In this document: one piece after another, positions 34,920-43,867 of the stretch | Position numbering within the stretch: the first letter of the stretch is position 1 | Layout of the letters: each line of letters opens with the position of its first letter | Source: Pseudoclavibacter sp. AY1H1 | GTDB taxonomy: Bacteria; Actinomycetota; Actinomycetes; Actinomycetales; Microbacteriaceae | Direction: 5' to 3' | DNA: 64,000 nt | Assembly: GCF_002931055.1 (NCBI RefSeq) | Contig: NZ_PSXX01000005.1 | Span: forward strand, 200,701-264,700 | The notes under the pieces: model-generated | The model's database searches: none | What the model was told of the DNA's origin: nothing | The model's input: only the letters and a program-made list of their open reading frames with translations | Position numbers and translations under genes: made by a program

Positions 34920-35336
34920 ATGAGCCCCACCCCCACGAGCGTCGTCTTCGTCTGCAAGAAGAACGGCGGCAAGTCGCAGCTCGCGGCTGCCCTCCTGCGG
35001 GCGATCGCCGACGAGACGGTCGAGGTCTCCTCGGCCGGCACCTCCCCAGGCGGGGCGCTCAACGTCGAGTCGGTCGAGTCGCTTGCCGAGCTCGGGATCG
35101 ACATCGGCGACGAGCATCCGAAGCCGCTCACGCCGTCGATGCTCGCCGGCGCCGACCTCGTCGTGATCCTCGGCGACGAGGCGCAGCTGCCCGAGGACAC
35201 GAGCGTGCCGGTCGAGCGGTGGATCACCGACGAGCCTTCCACGCGCGGCATCGTCGGCATGGAGCGGATGCGCCTCGTGCGAGACGACATCCGCGCCCGC
35301 GTCGCGGAGCTGCACGAGCGGCTCCGCGACGCCTGA
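34920..35336 (+). CDS. Low-molecular-weight phosphatase / arsenate-mycothiol transferase type
   Basis: A 138-aa protein of the LMW-PTP fold. The P-loop reads VVFVCKKNGGKSQLAAAL: Cys then five residues then Lys-Ser, where phosphatases have Arg. The same Lys occurs in corynebacterial arsenate-mycothiol transferases, and this genome makes mycothiol. SSAGTSPGG and a DEPS segment (TDEPSTRG) with the second acid loop follow. An earlier start at 34884 (TATCGT 5 nt upstream) is an alternative. Confidence 0.75.
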   Translation: MSPTPTSVVFVCKKNGGKSQLAAALLRAIADETVEVSSAGTSPGGALNVESVESLAELGIDIGDEHPKPLTPSMLAGADLVVILGDEAQLPEDTSVPVERWITDEPSTRGIVGMERMRLVRDDIRARVAELHERLRDA

Positions 35337-35349
35337 GGGGTCTGTTCCT

Positions 35350-35997
35350 TCAGCCCGCGAAGCTCGCGAGCCGCGCCACGTGGCGCGCGAGGATGTCGGT
35401 CTCGACGTTCACCCGGTCCCCGACGCCAAGGTCGCCGAGGGTCGTCGCGGCGAGCGTCTCGGGGATGAGCGACACCTCGAACCAGGGCGAGCCATCTGCG
35501 GTTGCGCTCCCGCCTGAGCCGACCGCGTCGACGCCGTTGACGGCACTGACCGCGCTGACCGTCAGCGAGACACCCGACACGGCGACCGACCCCTTGTCGA
35601 CGAGCAGCCTCGCGTGCGCTGGGTCGATGGCGAAGCGGATGCGCCGCCACGCGTCGAAGCGCTCCACCTCCAGCACCTCGCTGGTCGTGTCGATGTGCCC
35701 CTGCACGATGTGGCCACCGAGGCGATCCCCGAGGCGCATGGCGCGTTCGAGGTTCACCGGATCGCCCTCGGCCCGGTCGCCGAGCGCGGAGGCGCGCAGC
35801 GTCTCCCCCATGACGTCCGCGGTGAAGCCATCGTCGAGCAGCTCGGCGACGGTGAGGCAGACGCCGTCCACCGAGATGGAGTCGCCGATCCTCGCGTCGC
35901 TGACGCTGAGCGGGGCGCGCAGCGTGAGGCGCGCGTCCGTGTCATGCCGTTCGATGCTCGAGATCCGACCGAGCTCTTCGATGATGCCCGTGAACAC
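35350..35997 (-). CDS. ribE: Riboflavin synthase alpha chain
   Basis: A 215-aa enzyme that dismutates two 6,7-dimethyl-8-ribityllumazines into riboflavin. It has two similar beta-barrel halves starting MFTGIIEELG and GHIVQGHIDTTSEV, with SVDGVCLTV and SVAVSGVSLTV as paired motifs. The GTG start is 2 nt after the ribH stop. Residues 170-185 are a short Gly/Ser-rich insertion (VDAVGSGGSATADGSP). Last gene of the rib operon. Confidence 0.95.
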   Translation of the reverse strand: MFTGIIEELGRISSIERHDTDARLTLRAPLSVSDARIGDSISVDGVCLTVAELLDDGFTADVMGETLRASALGDRAEGDPVNLERAMRLGDRLGGHIVQGHIDTTSEVLEVERFDAWRRIRFAIDPAHARLLVDKGSVAVSGVSLTVSAVSAVNGVDAVGSGGSATADGSPWFEVSLIPETLAATTLGDLGVGDRVNVETDILARHVARLASFAG

Positions 35998-35999
35998 GG

Positions 36000-36509
36000 T
36001 CAGCCCCGTCCGCTCGTGGGCAGGCCTGCCGGCTGGCTCGCGGGCCATTCCCGGAGCGCGCTCGCGGTGGCGATGGCGGCGAGTGCCGCATCCGCCCCCT
36101 TGTCCTCGAAGCTCCCCGGCAGGCCGATGCGGGCCTGCACCTGGGCTTCGTCGTCGCACGTGAGCACCCCGAAGCCGACCGGGATGCCCGTGCGCACGGC
36201 CACGTCGGTGAGGCCGTTGGTCGCGGCCGTGCACACGTAATCGAAGTGCGGGGTGCCGCCACGGATGACCACGCCGAGCGCGACGATCGCGTCCGGCCTG
36301 CTCATGGCGATGCGGCTCGCCGCGACGGGCAGCTCGAAGGAGCCGGGAACCCGCACGACCTGGACGTCGGTGACGCCGGCATCGGCGAGTGCGCGCTGGG
36401 CGCCGTCGAGCAGCGCGTCCATTGCCGTCTCGTGCCACTCGGCCGCGACGACGACGACTCGCATGCCGCGCCCGTCTGCCTGCACTGTCGGTGCTCCGTG
36501 TCCGCTCAT
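36000..36509 (-). CDS. ribH: 6,7-dimethyl-8-ribityllumazine synthase
   Basis: A 169-aa lumazine synthase. [39 protein letters not shown] (catalytic His) and [13 protein letters not shown] are the family motifs. It has a short N-terminal extension and a Ser/Pro-rich tail. GAGGAG precedes the ATG, and the start overlaps ribB by 4 nt. Confidence 0.96.
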   Translation of the reverse strand: MSGHGAPTVQADGRGMRVVVVAAEWHETAMDALLDGAQRALADAGVTDVQVVRVPGSFELPVAASRIAMSRPDAIVALGVVIRGGTPHFDYVCTAATNGLTDVAVRTGIPVGFGVLTCDDEAQVQARIGLPGSFEDKGADAALAAIATASALREWPASQPAGLPTSGRG

Positions 36510-37201
36510 CGTCGTTCTCCTCTTCCGTGCGCCTTGGCGGCGCGCTGCTGGCTGTGGTCCTGAGGTTCTTCCTGCGTGGGCATTGCGGGGAAGCCCGGAT
36601 GCTCCCTGCGGTGGCGCACGAGGTCGTCGACGTGCAGCAGCACCAGGTCGGTGGCTGCCGCGAGCTCGAGCGCCTCGCCGAACGACAGCATCTCGCCGTC
36701 GTCCCGCACGAGCTCGGCGATGACGCCCACCTCGCCGGTGCCAGCGAGGCGCACCAGGTCGACGGCCGCCTCGGTGTGCCCCGGACGCTCGAGCACTCCG
36801 CCATCCACGGCGCGCAGGGGCAGCACGTGGCCCGGCCGGATGAGATCGCTCGCGCGCGCATCCGCTTCGGCGAGGGCGCGGACGGTCGTTGCCCGGTCGG
36901 TTGCCGAGATGCCCGTCGTCACCCCCTCGGCCGCGTCGACCGTGACCGTGTAGGCGGTGCCGCGCGCGTCCTCGCTGCGTTCCACCATGATGGGCAGGCT
37001 GAGCCGGTCGGCGAGCGCCGCCGGGAGGGGCGCGCAGAGGAGCCCGGAGGAATGGCGGATGATCCAGCCCATCCACTCGGGGGTGGCGGTGTTCGCCGCG
37101 AGGATCGCGTCGACCTCGTTCTCGCGTGAGGAGGCGTCGGCGACGAGCACGGGGCGTCCCGCCCGCAGCGCCTCGAGTGCCCGGAGCAGTTCAGCGTTCA
37201 T
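36506..37201 (-). CDS. ribB: 3,4-dihydroxy-2-butanone-4-phosphate synthase, stand-alone
   Basis: A 231-aa enzyme that makes the four-carbon unit for lumazine from ribulose 5-phosphate. [41 protein letters not shown] and [14 protein letters not shown] are present. Many actinobacteria have RibBA fused to GTP cyclohydrolase II; here the protein ends after about 205 residues of RibB plus a basic tail. ribA must therefore be elsewhere in the genome or replaced. Confidence 0.95.
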   Translation of the reverse strand: MNAELLRALEALRAGRPVLVADASSRENEVDAILAANTATPEWMGWIIRHSSGLLCAPLPAALADRLSLPIMVERSEDARGTAYTVTVDAAEGVTTGISATDRATTVRALAEADARASDLIRPGHVLPLRAVDGGVLERPGHTEAAVDLVRLAGTGEVGVIAELVRDDGEMLSFGEALELAAATDLVLLHVDDLVRHRREHPGFPAMPTQEEPQDHSQQRAAKAHGRGERR

Positions 37202-38304
37202 GCTGCGACTCCCACGGGTGCAGCGCCGGGGACGTGAACGGCGGGTGATTCGGGGCCCCGGACGAGCCGGATGAGCGTGTCGACGCCCAGCGGATGCACG
37301 GAGTCGGTGGTCCACCTGTTCGCGTCCCGGAGGCTCCCGATGTCGAGCGACGCGACGGAGCTCGCCCCGTCGCCCAGCAGGATGGGCGCGACGTAGGCGT
37401 CGATCTCGTCGACGAGTCCGGCGCGCAGGAAGGCCGCCGCGATGGTCGGGCCGCCTTCGACGATGACGTGGCGGACGCCCCTCGCGTGCAGGGCCTCGAG
37501 GGCGTCGACCGGGTCGTGCGTGCGGAGGTGCACGAACAGCTCCGGCTCCGCGCGCACGGCGGCGCCCTCCTCGACCTCGCGCAGCCCCATCACGACGCGC
37601 AGGGGCTGAGACGCGTCAGTCGCGGCGATTCCCCGCACCGACAGCGATGGGTCGTCGGCGCGCTGCGTTCCGGTGCCGACGAGGATCGCGCAGGCCTCGG
37701 CCCGCCGACCGTGCGCGTGCGCCCTGGCGGCCTCGGAGGTGATCCACTGGCTCGACCCGTCGGCGGCGGCGACCCTCCCGTCGAGCGTGGATGCGAGCTT
37801 GAGCGTCACGAACGGCCGCCGCTCGGTGACATTGACGAGCCAGACCCGCAGGAGCGACTCGGCCTCGACCTGCCGGGTGCCCATCGACACGCTCACCCCG
37901 TGCGCGCGAAGGCGCGCCGCTCCCCCGGATGCGATCGGGTTCGGGTCCGCGACCGCGTAGACGACCTCCGCGACACCTGCGTGCAGGAGGGCGTCGGCGC
38001 ACGACGGCGTCCTGCCGCTGTGGGCGCAGGGCTCGAGGGTCACGACGGCGGTCGCACCCCGCACATCCGCCCCGGCTGCGCGCGCGGCGTCGAGCGCGGC
38101 GGCCTCCGCGTGCGGGGTGCCCGCTCCGCGGTGGTGGCCGCTTCCCAGGATGCGGCGCGGGCCGCCCTCGCCGGAGGGCGGCGCGAGCAGGACGCACCCG
38201 ACCTGTGGGTTCGGATCTCGGGCTGGCCCTCGGGCCGCCAGGGAGAGCGCCAATTGCATGGCGGCGTCGACAGTGTCGACGCGTGTGGGTTCTTGGATCG
38301 GCAT
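37198..38304 (-). CDS. ribD: Bifunctional riboflavin deaminase/reductase
   Basis: A 368-aa protein. The N-terminal cytidine-deaminase-like domain has the zinc motifs HAEAAAL and PCAHSGRTPSC; the C-terminal reductase domain has KLASTLDGRVA, SSQWITSEAAR and VEGGPTIAAAF. It converts the GTP cyclohydrolase II product by deamination and side-chain reduction. First gene of ribD-ribB-ribH-ribE, following the FMN riboswitch by 117 nt. The ATG at 38304 gives the normal N-terminus. Confidence 0.95.
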   Translation of the reverse strand: MPIQEPTRVDTVDAAMQLALSLAARGPARDPNPQVGCVLLAPPSGEGGPRRILGSGHHRGAGTPHAEAAALDAARAAGADVRGATAVVTLEPCAHSGRTPSCADALLHAGVAEVVYAVADPNPIASGGAARLRAHGVSVSMGTRQVEAESLLRVWLVNVTERRPFVTLKLASTLDGRVAAADGSSQWITSEAARAHAHGRRAEACAILVGTGTQRADDPSLSVRGIAATDASQPLRVVMGLREVEEGAAVRAEPELFVHLRTHDPVDALEALHARGVRHVIVEGGPTIAAAFLRAGLVDEIDAYVAPILLGDGASSVASLDIGSLRDANRWTTDSVHPLGVDTLIRLVRGPESPAVHVPGAAPVGVAA

Positions 38305-38420
38305 GGCCGGACCTCCGCGTTTCGCGTACCACGGGGCCATGTCCCGGTGCCGGCGCAGCCGGAGAGTCCGGCAGCCGACGCCTCGGAGGCCCTCGCCGAA
38401 ACGAGCGCCTCCCATGCACC

Positions 38421-38531
38421 TACCATCCGGACTTTAACCGTCGGTCCCGGAATTCCACCAGGTCAACCGCTCGCGGACGAGCGGGTCGCGGACTCTCACC
38501 GCCGGTTCGGACTTTCACCGACCCCGGAGCA
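38421..38531 (-). promoter_or_regulatory. FMN riboswitch (RFN element)
   Basis: On the minus strand the conserved pieces appear in order: GGGGTCGGTGAAAGTCC, GGCGGTGAGAGTCCGCGACC, a variable GC stem (CCGCTCG/CGAGCGG), TGACCTGGTGGAATTCC, and GGGACCGACGGTTAAAGTCC ending GGATGG. The order and spacing are those of the six-helix FMN aptamer. It precedes ribD and would shut the operon down when FMN is plentiful. A TATGCT box at 38544-38549 is the likely -10. Confidence 0.97.
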
Positions 38532-38620
38532 TGTTGCACGGCGAGCATAAGCCCGCAAGCTTGGCGTGTGACGTCGTGGGACAGCTCGCACCCAGGCGGG
38601 TGCCCGCGCGGACGGCCTCG

Positions 38621-39400
38621 CTACGCCACCACTTCGCGCAGACCGATCGCGAGGTGCACGTCCTGCCGCTGCCCGCCCGAGTGCACGAGCGACGCGCCCT
38701 CGTCGTCGACCGTGAGCTGGGTGCGGTGGCTGCGGAGGGCGGCGAGGACCGCGGCCCGGTGCTGCTCGAGGTCGAACCACTCGAGGTCGCCGATCTCGGC
38801 CGCGAGGGCACGCTCGCTCTGCTCGACGAGCTCCGCGAATCGCACACCGGCTGCCCGCGATGCGGCGAGGCTCGCTTCCCGCGCCCGAACATGGTCGGGG
38901 TGCCCGTACCCGCCGGTCGCGTCGTAGCTGATGACGAGGTCCGGCCCGTCATGGGCGATCGCGGCGGCGAGATCAGCGGTGACCTCCTCGAGCGGGGCGA
39001 CGCTCAGCGACCGCAGGTCAGTCTCGTCGGCGGGGCCCGCGAGGCCCGGCCGCAGCCAGCGCATCCCCGAATCACGGTAGTCGCGGGGTGCGAGGCCCTC
39101 GGCGCGTGCGGGGGCGGTGCCGAGCCAGCGGTGCTCGTCGATGCCGAGGGCGTCGAGCGAGCCGCGCAGCTCCCGCTCCCGCACGGCCGCGAGCTCTCCG
39201 ACGGTCGTGGCGTCTGGCAGCGCGCCGTCGACGATCTCGCCGAGCTCGCCGCGCGTGCACGTCACGAGCGTGACTCGTGCGCCGCGTTCGTGGAGCTCGC
39301 GGATCAGGGCGCCGCCGGCAAGCACCTCGTCGTCGGGATGCGCGTGCACGACCAGCGCGTGGCGCACCGAGTCGAGCAGGCTGTGGCCGCCCTCAGGCAC
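38621..39400 (-). CDS. mshB: Mycothiol deacetylase MshB (LmbE/PIG-L family)
   Basis: A 259-aa zinc deacetylase. HAHPDDE at about 19-25 and GYGHPDHVRA at about 155 hold the metal ligands and catalytic base. Such enzymes remove acetate from GlcNAc-inositol in mycothiol synthesis. The neighbour mshA, overlapping by 8 nt, supports MshB over the related mycothiol-conjugate amidase. The start is GTG. It is slightly shorter than typical MshB. Confidence 0.88.
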   Translation of the reverse strand: MPEGGHSLLDSVRHALVVHAHPDDEVLAGGALIRELHERGARVTLVTCTRGELGEIVDGALPDATTVGELAAVRERELRGSLDALGIDEHRWLGTAPARAEGLAPRDYRDSGMRWLRPGLAGPADETDLRSLSVAPLEEVTADLAAAIAHDGPDLVISYDATGGYGHPDHVRAREASLAASRAAGVRFAELVEQSERALAAEIGDLEWFDLEQHRAAVLAALRSHRTQLTVDDEGASLVHSGGQRQDVHLAIGLREVVA

Positions 39401-40655
39401 GCGCGGAACCCGGCCGGGCGTGAGCGACGAGGTCGCGGAACACCGAGAGGAGGCCTTCCGCGCTGAGGTCCCACGAGTGGGTGAGCGCGTGCTCGCGTGC
39501 GGCGCGGCTCATGCGCTCGGCGACCTCGGACTGTCGGAGGATGCCCGCGATGGCGGCCGCCCAGTCGGCGGGGTCGCGCGTCTCGAGCAGGATGCCGGTG
39601 ACGCCGTCGACGACAGCCTCGCGGAGTCCGCCGGCTGCGGAGGCGACGACGGGCACGCCGGATGCCGCGGCCTCGAGCGCGACGAGACCGTACGTCTCGG
39701 AGTGGGAGGGGATCAGCACGAGGTCCACGAGGCGCAGCTGGGCTGCGAGCGCGTGCCGGCTGAGCGAGCCGATGTACTGCACATGGTCGGCGAGCCCGTG
39801 CTGCTCGACGGCGTCATGCAGGCGAGCCTCGTATCCGCGGCCGTCGGCATCCGGCGGTGCGGCGCCCACGAGCACGTAGTCGGGGCGGACGTCGGCGTCG
39901 ACCTCGGCGATCGCGTCGAGGGCCAGGTCGAAGCCCTTGAGCGGATGCAGGCGCCCGGCAGACAGGGCACGCCTGGGTCGCTGCTCGTGCGCAGCCAGCT
40001 CGGCCCGCGCATCCCAGGCGGGGAAGAAGAGGTCGGCGTCGACGCCAGGCGGCACGATGTGCGTGATCGCGGGGTCGCCGCCGAGCCTCGAGAGGACGGT
40101 GTCGCGTTCGGCCCTGCTGACGACGACGATCGCGTCGACGGACTTCGCGAGCATCGCCTCGCCGGCGAGCCGTCCAGGCGATTCGGCGCGTTCCCCGTCG
40201 GCGAGCGGCGTGGAGCTGTCCGCGGCGATGGAGTGGAAGCTCTGCGCGATCGGGATCCCGAACTCGCGGGCGACGGGCAGGGCGGCGACGCCCGAGAACC
40301 AGTGCTGGGCGTGCAGCACATCGACGGGCAGTTCTCCGAGGAGCGTGGCGAGCGCATCCTGGAATTCGCGGATGACGTGCTCGTGCTCCCCCTTCGCGAT
40401 GAGGCGGGCCGGCCCGGCGTCGAGGTTGTGGAGGCGCAGGTTCTCGCCGAGCTGCACGGTGGGTGCGGAGTCTGGATCGCTGCGTCGCGTGATGAGCTCG
40501 ACCTGGTGGCCGCGGGCGGCGAGCGCCTCGGCCTGGGCGAGCACGACGACGTTCATGCCACCTGCATCCTTGGTGCCCGGCTCGTCGAGCGGGGAGGTGT
40601 GGAGCACGACAAACGCGATACGAAGTGGGCGCTCATCGGAGAGGACGTCAGGCAT
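39393..40655 (-). CDS. mshA: D-inositol-3-phosphate glycosyltransferase
   Basis: A 420-aa GT4 enzyme for the first step of mycothiol synthesis, joining UDP-GlcNAc to inositol 3-phosphate. The MshA signature LHTSPLDEPGTKDAGGMNVV is at the N-terminus; AQHWFSG, PGVDADLFFP and the GT4 donor-site SHSETYGLVALEAAASG follow. TACGGT is 7 nt before the ATG, fixing the start as a leaderless type. Operon with mshB. Confidence 0.93.
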   Translation of the reverse strand: MPDVLSDERPLRIAFVVLHTSPLDEPGTKDAGGMNVVVLAQAEALAARGHQVELITRRSDPDSAPTVQLGENLRLHNLDAGPARLIAKGEHEHVIREFQDALATLLGELPVDVLHAQHWFSGVAALPVAREFGIPIAQSFHSIAADSSTPLADGERAESPGRLAGEAMLAKSVDAIVVVSRAERDTVLSRLGGDPAITHIVPPGVDADLFFPAWDARAELAAHEQRPRRALSAGRLHPLKGFDLALDAIAEVDADVRPDYVLVGAAPPDADGRGYEARLHDAVEQHGLADHVQYIGSLSRHALAAQLRLVDLVLIPSHSETYGLVALEAAASGVPVVASAAGGLREAVVDGVTGILLETRDPADWAAAIAGILRQSEVAERMSRAAREHALTHSWDLSAEGLLSVFRDLVAHARPGSARA

Positions 40656-40750
40656 GCCTCCGACCGTAGGCCCCGCGGCCCCACTTTTCCATTCGGGATG
40701 CCCTCGGTTACGCACCGGGGTGGCGTCCGGCCGTTCCGATGGGGCCGCCG

Positions 40751-41992
40751 TCATCCGTCAGCCCGTCGCCGAGATCGGCGGTCGTGCAGGGCCAGCGGTG
40801 CGCAGATGAGGATGAGCGTGCAGATTGCGGAGATCGCGAGGGCGGGGCCCGGGCCGACGCGGTCGGTGAGCGCCCCGAATGCTGCCGCGCCGAGCGCTGC
40901 GCCGAGGTTGACGGCGGTGTTGATCCAGCTGCTCGCCTCGGTTCGCGCTCGCGGGTCGGTGCGAGCGTCCGCGGCGAGGTAGCCGACGATGAGGGTCGGC
41001 GCCAGGAAGAGGCCGCTGAGCGCGAAGCCGACGATCGCGACGCCGACGCCCCCGAGGAGCCCGGTCACAGTGATGATCGCAAGAAGGGCCAGGGTGAGCG
41101 CGAGCAGCTGACGCTCCGGCCTCGCGCGGAGGTCCCATCGGCCGTAGAGCAAGCCGCCGATCGCGCTGGTGCCCGCGAACACCGCGAGCAGCGCACCTGC
41201 CAGTACCGTGCTGGATGCGGCGGCGGCCACTGCGGGGGCTGCGACTTCGACGCAGCCGAGCATCACTCCCGGGGCCGTCATCGCCAGCACGATGGGCAGG
41301 AAGCCCTTGGAGCGCAGCGGACGCAGCGCCGGCCGGGCGCCGGGGACCTCCACCTGACGTGATCCGCGCTGCGCTCGTGACCGTGGGCTCGTCACGAAGA
41401 GTGCCGTCCCGAGGGCGACGCAGCCTGCCGAGACGACCAGCGACGAGAGCGGATCTGCGGCGACGGCGAGGACGGCAGCCGCCAAGGGGCCGACGGCGAA
41501 CGTCGCCTCCTCTGCGAGGGCGTCGAGACTGAATCCGCGAGTGCGCTGGGGGCCAGCCGGGAGCGCTGCGGCCCAGAGCACGCGCATGACCGCGCCGAAT
41601 GGTGGGGCGCTCACCCCGGCGAGCGCGCTGAGGAACAGCAGTGTCGGCAGGCCTGCGCTCGACAACACCCCGACGGCGAGCAGGGACGCGGCGTGGACGA
41701 GCCCGAGGGACGTCACCACGAGACGCTGTCCGTGTCGATCGATGAGTCGCGCACGCCATGGTGTCGCGACGACGTTGGCGACGCCGAGCGTCGCAGTTGC
41801 GATGCCGGCCACCGCGAACGAGCCCGTCGACTGTTCCAGGAGGAGGATCAGCGCGAGCCCGGAGGTTGCCAGCGAGAGGCGGCCGATGACGCTGGCGAGG
41901 AAGGAGCGTGAGAGGTGCGGCGTGCGCAGCACGGAAGTGTATGAGGATCGTTCAGGGGACAACGGAGACTCCGATGAGATCTCGCTTCGCAC
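40751..41992 (-). CDS. MFS transporter
   Basis: A 413-aa protein with 12 predicted helices. The first (about 30-50) is LASVIGRLSLATSGLALILL, loop 2-3 has RARLIDRHGQR in the place of the MFS motif, and a charged cytoplasmic loop (about 205-230) separates the halves. The GTG start gives a 25-residue tail before helix 1. The closest kinds are small drug or sugar efflux proteins, but the substrate cannot be told. Confidence 0.85.
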   Translation of the reverse strand: MRSEISSESPLSPERSSYTSVLRTPHLSRSFLASVIGRLSLATSGLALILLLEQSTGSFAVAGIATATLGVANVVATPWRARLIDRHGQRLVVTSLGLVHAASLLAVGVLSSAGLPTLLFLSALAGVSAPPFGAVMRVLWAAALPAGPQRTRGFSLDALAEEATFAVGPLAAAVLAVAADPLSSLVVSAGCVALGTALFVTSPRSRAQRGSRQVEVPGARPALRPLRSKGFLPIVLAMTAPGVMLGCVEVAAPAVAAAASSTVLAGALLAVFAGTSAIGGLLYGRWDLRARPERQLLALTLALLAIITVTGLLGGVGVAIVGFALSGLFLAPTLIVGYLAADARTDPRARTEASSWINTAVNLGAALGAAAFGALTDRVGPGPALAISAICTLILICAPLALHDRRSRRRADG

Positions 41993-42250
41993 TCATCCCC
42001 AGAGATGAGCGAAGCGGCCTGCGTCAGGAAAGCACGCGGAAGAAGGCGCGCTGAAACCCACCCGGGTCGGTGCTGGGAACTGCGAGGGGTGGGTCGCAGG
42101 ACCGTCAGGCGAAGGCGACGATGAAGCCGATCATCCACGCAGACTACCCACCCTGTCGACGCGACGCGGTGGTCGCTCGTCGGCATCGCGACCGCGGTCC
42201 CAGCCCCATCGCTGCGACGTCGCCCTGCTCGATGGCACGGCGACGTTGGG
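41993..42250. other. Non-coding or degenerate region after the recombinase
   Basis: A 258-bp stretch between the MFS gene and the recombinase stop. On the minus strand, one frame not used by the recombinase reads TLTQRRRAIEQGDVAAM at about 42200-42250, reminiscent of a resolvase HTH, and stops near 42144. No intact gene seen. Confidence 0.4.
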
Positions 42251-42811
42251 TCAGAGTCGCTTGATCGGGACGGTGAGGCCGTGCAGGGCAGGCGGGTGCG
42301 TTCCGCCCGCGACCTCCGGCAGTTCTTGTCCGCCTGCCTGGGCGGGGCCGTCGGTGCGCTTCCGGGAGCTGCCGCCGTCGTCGACTCGGGACGCTCGTCG
42401 CCGGCTGACCGAGTCCAGGACTCGCTCACGCGTGAGCTCCGACTCCATCCGCTCGAGCCCCGCCATGACCGTGAACATCATCGACCCCGTAGGCGTCGAC
42501 GTGTCCACCTCTGCCCCGTCGAGGTCGAGCACCCGCAGCGAGACGCCCTCCGCGCGCAGCTCGGCGGCCAGCCGCAGCAGGTCGCCGGTGGACCGCCCGA
42601 GCCGGTCGAGCGTCGGCACGACCAAGGTGTCTCCGCCGCTCAGCGCGCGCAGGGCGGCGTCGAGGGCCGAGGAGGTGTCGCGAGCGGTGGCCTCTGCACG
42701 GTCGACGTAGAGGTCGTCCGTTCGGACGCCGGCAGCTCGAAGGTCCGCCTCCTGCCGGTCGGCGCCCTGTTGTCGGGTCGAGACTCGGGCGTAGCCGATG
42801 AGTTTGGGCAC
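42251..42811 (-). CDS. Serine recombinase (resolvase/invertase), C-terminus probably damaged
   Basis: A 186-aa protein. The catalytic domain is complete: LIGYARVSTRQQGADRQEAD with Ser at 11, TLVVPTLDRLGRSTGDLLRL, and the E-helix GLERMESELTRERV. After about residue 130 the sequence (SRRRASRVDDGGSSRKRTDG...) does not resemble the expected DNA-binding HTH, while another frame downstream has an HTH-like piece. A frameshift is therefore likely. GTG start with AGGAG 6 nt upstream. No transposon ends or invertible sites were recognised next to it. Confidence 0.75.
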   Translation of the reverse strand: MPKLIGYARVSTRQQGADRQEADLRAAGVRTDDLYVDRAEATARDTSSALDAALRALSGGDTLVVPTLDRLGRSTGDLLRLAAELRAEGVSLRVLDLDGAEVDTSTPTGSMMFTVMAGLERMESELTRERVLDSVSRRRASRVDDGGSSRKRTDGPAQAGGQELPEVAGGTHPPALHGLTVPIKRL

Positions 42812-42967
42812 GCTTCTCCTGTCGCGGAACCAACGTCGAAGACGCGACTTTACCGATCGACCCGAGACGCCGGGGCATGACGACGGCGAGCCATGAACTT
42901 CCACTGCCCTGGGGACTCGCCTGCGGCCCCACTCCCGAGCCCGTGACCGTCGTCTGCAGCCGCGGAA

Positions 42968-43012
42968 GCGAGAAGCGGCAGCCGCCCCGAAGGGACGGCT
43001 GCCGCTTCTCGC
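42968..43012 (-). terminator. Terminator of the Asp23/CsbD operon
   Basis: Perfect 17-bp stem GCGAGAAGCGGCAGCCG / CGGCTGCCGCTTCTCGC with an 11-nt loop, 12 nt past the csbD-type stop. Confidence 0.9.
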
Positions 43013-43023
43013 GCTGGTGAGAG

Positions 43024-43197
43024 CTAGTTCTTGAAGGCGTCCTTGACGTCTTCGCCCGCCTGCTTCACGTTGGCCTTGGCCTGGTCGGCCTGGCCCTCGG
43101 CGACGAGCTTGTCGTTGTCGGTGGCCTTGCCGAGGGCTTCCTTGGCCTTGCCGCCGAACTCTTCTGCTGCGTTCTTGATCTTGTCTCCTGCGCTCAT
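43024..43197 (-). CDS. CsbD-family stress protein
   Basis: A 57-aa hydrophilic protein, MSAGDKIKNAAEEFGGKAKE then ALGKATDNDKLVAEGQADQA, with Lys/Ala/Glu-rich helices. CsbD proteins are general-stress products of unknown mechanism. AAAGGA lies 7 nt before the ATG. It is the last gene of the envelope-stress group, 64 bp after the previous one. Confidence 0.9.
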   Translation of the reverse strand: MSAGDKIKNAAEEFGGKAKEALGKATDNDKLVAEGQADQAKANVKQAGEDVKDAFKN

Positions 43198-43261
43198 GGC
43201 AGTTCCTTTCTGTTGGGGGTGCGGTTCCTCGGAATCGGGGTGCCGCGGTGGGGAGTCGTGG

Positions 43262-43867
43262 TTACTGGAGGCGCGTCGACTGCTGCACCTTGGCGCGGAA
43301 TCCGCCGCTCAGCTGCAGCAGGACCGGCACCTTCTGGCCGAGGAGCGAATCCAGCGCCTCGAGGTTCTGCTCGACGATCGCCGTCGCGTCCCTGGGCGAG
43401 ACACCACGTCGGCAGGTCGCCGAGACCTTGAGCATGGGGGCCCGCTTCACCGAGTACGCCGAGACGCTGGTCGAGAGGAACTCATCACGTTCGCCGAGTG
43501 CGTCAGCGAGGGCGTCGCGTGCGACGGACACGTCGACGATAGTGCGTCCCGTGTCCGAGCTGCGGTCGTGGATGAGCGTTCCCGTCCGCCCCTGCCCCTG
43601 TCGGAGGGCGAAGGCGAGGAGCAGGATGATGCCCACCACGAGGACGGCGACGACGGCGATCATCAGCCAGCTGAAGTCGGCGCCGGGGAACGGTGTCTGC
43701 TGGAGCCAGCTCCCGACCTGCGTGGTGACCGTTTCAGAGATCGGGGTCCAGGTGTCCTTCGCTCCCGGCAGCCAGGCACCGAGTGCCGCAGCTGCGCCCA
43801 CGATGAGCAGAAGGAGCCCCGTGACAACGATGAGGAGGCGGTTCAGGCCTCGGTTCGTGCTGTTCAT
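43262..43867 (-). CDS. AmaP-like alkaline-shock membrane protein
   Basis: A 201-aa protein with two membrane helices (about 10-32 and 66-87) separated by a short Trp-containing loop, then a cytoplasmic domain (about 95-200) that includes VDVSVARDALADALGERDEF. The pattern and neighbours match the membrane anchors of Asp23-type proteins. It overlaps the preceding gene by 4 nt. Confidence 0.75.
   Translation of the reverse strand: MNSTNRGLNRLLIVVTGLLLLIVGAAAALGAWLPGAKDTWTPISETVTTQVGSWLQQTPFPGADFSWLMIAVVAVLVVGIILLLAFALRQGQGRTGTLIHDRSSDTGRTIVDVSVARDALADALGERDEFLSTSVSAYSVKRAPMLKVSATCRRGVSPRDATAIVEQNLEALDSLLGQKVPVLLQLSGGFRAKVQQSTRLQ

Noticed and set aside
42070-42146. Possible tiny membrane ORF (MIGFIVAFA) on the minus strand
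   Set aside because: Only nine codons right after a stop, with no ribosome site; likely chance in degenerate DNA.
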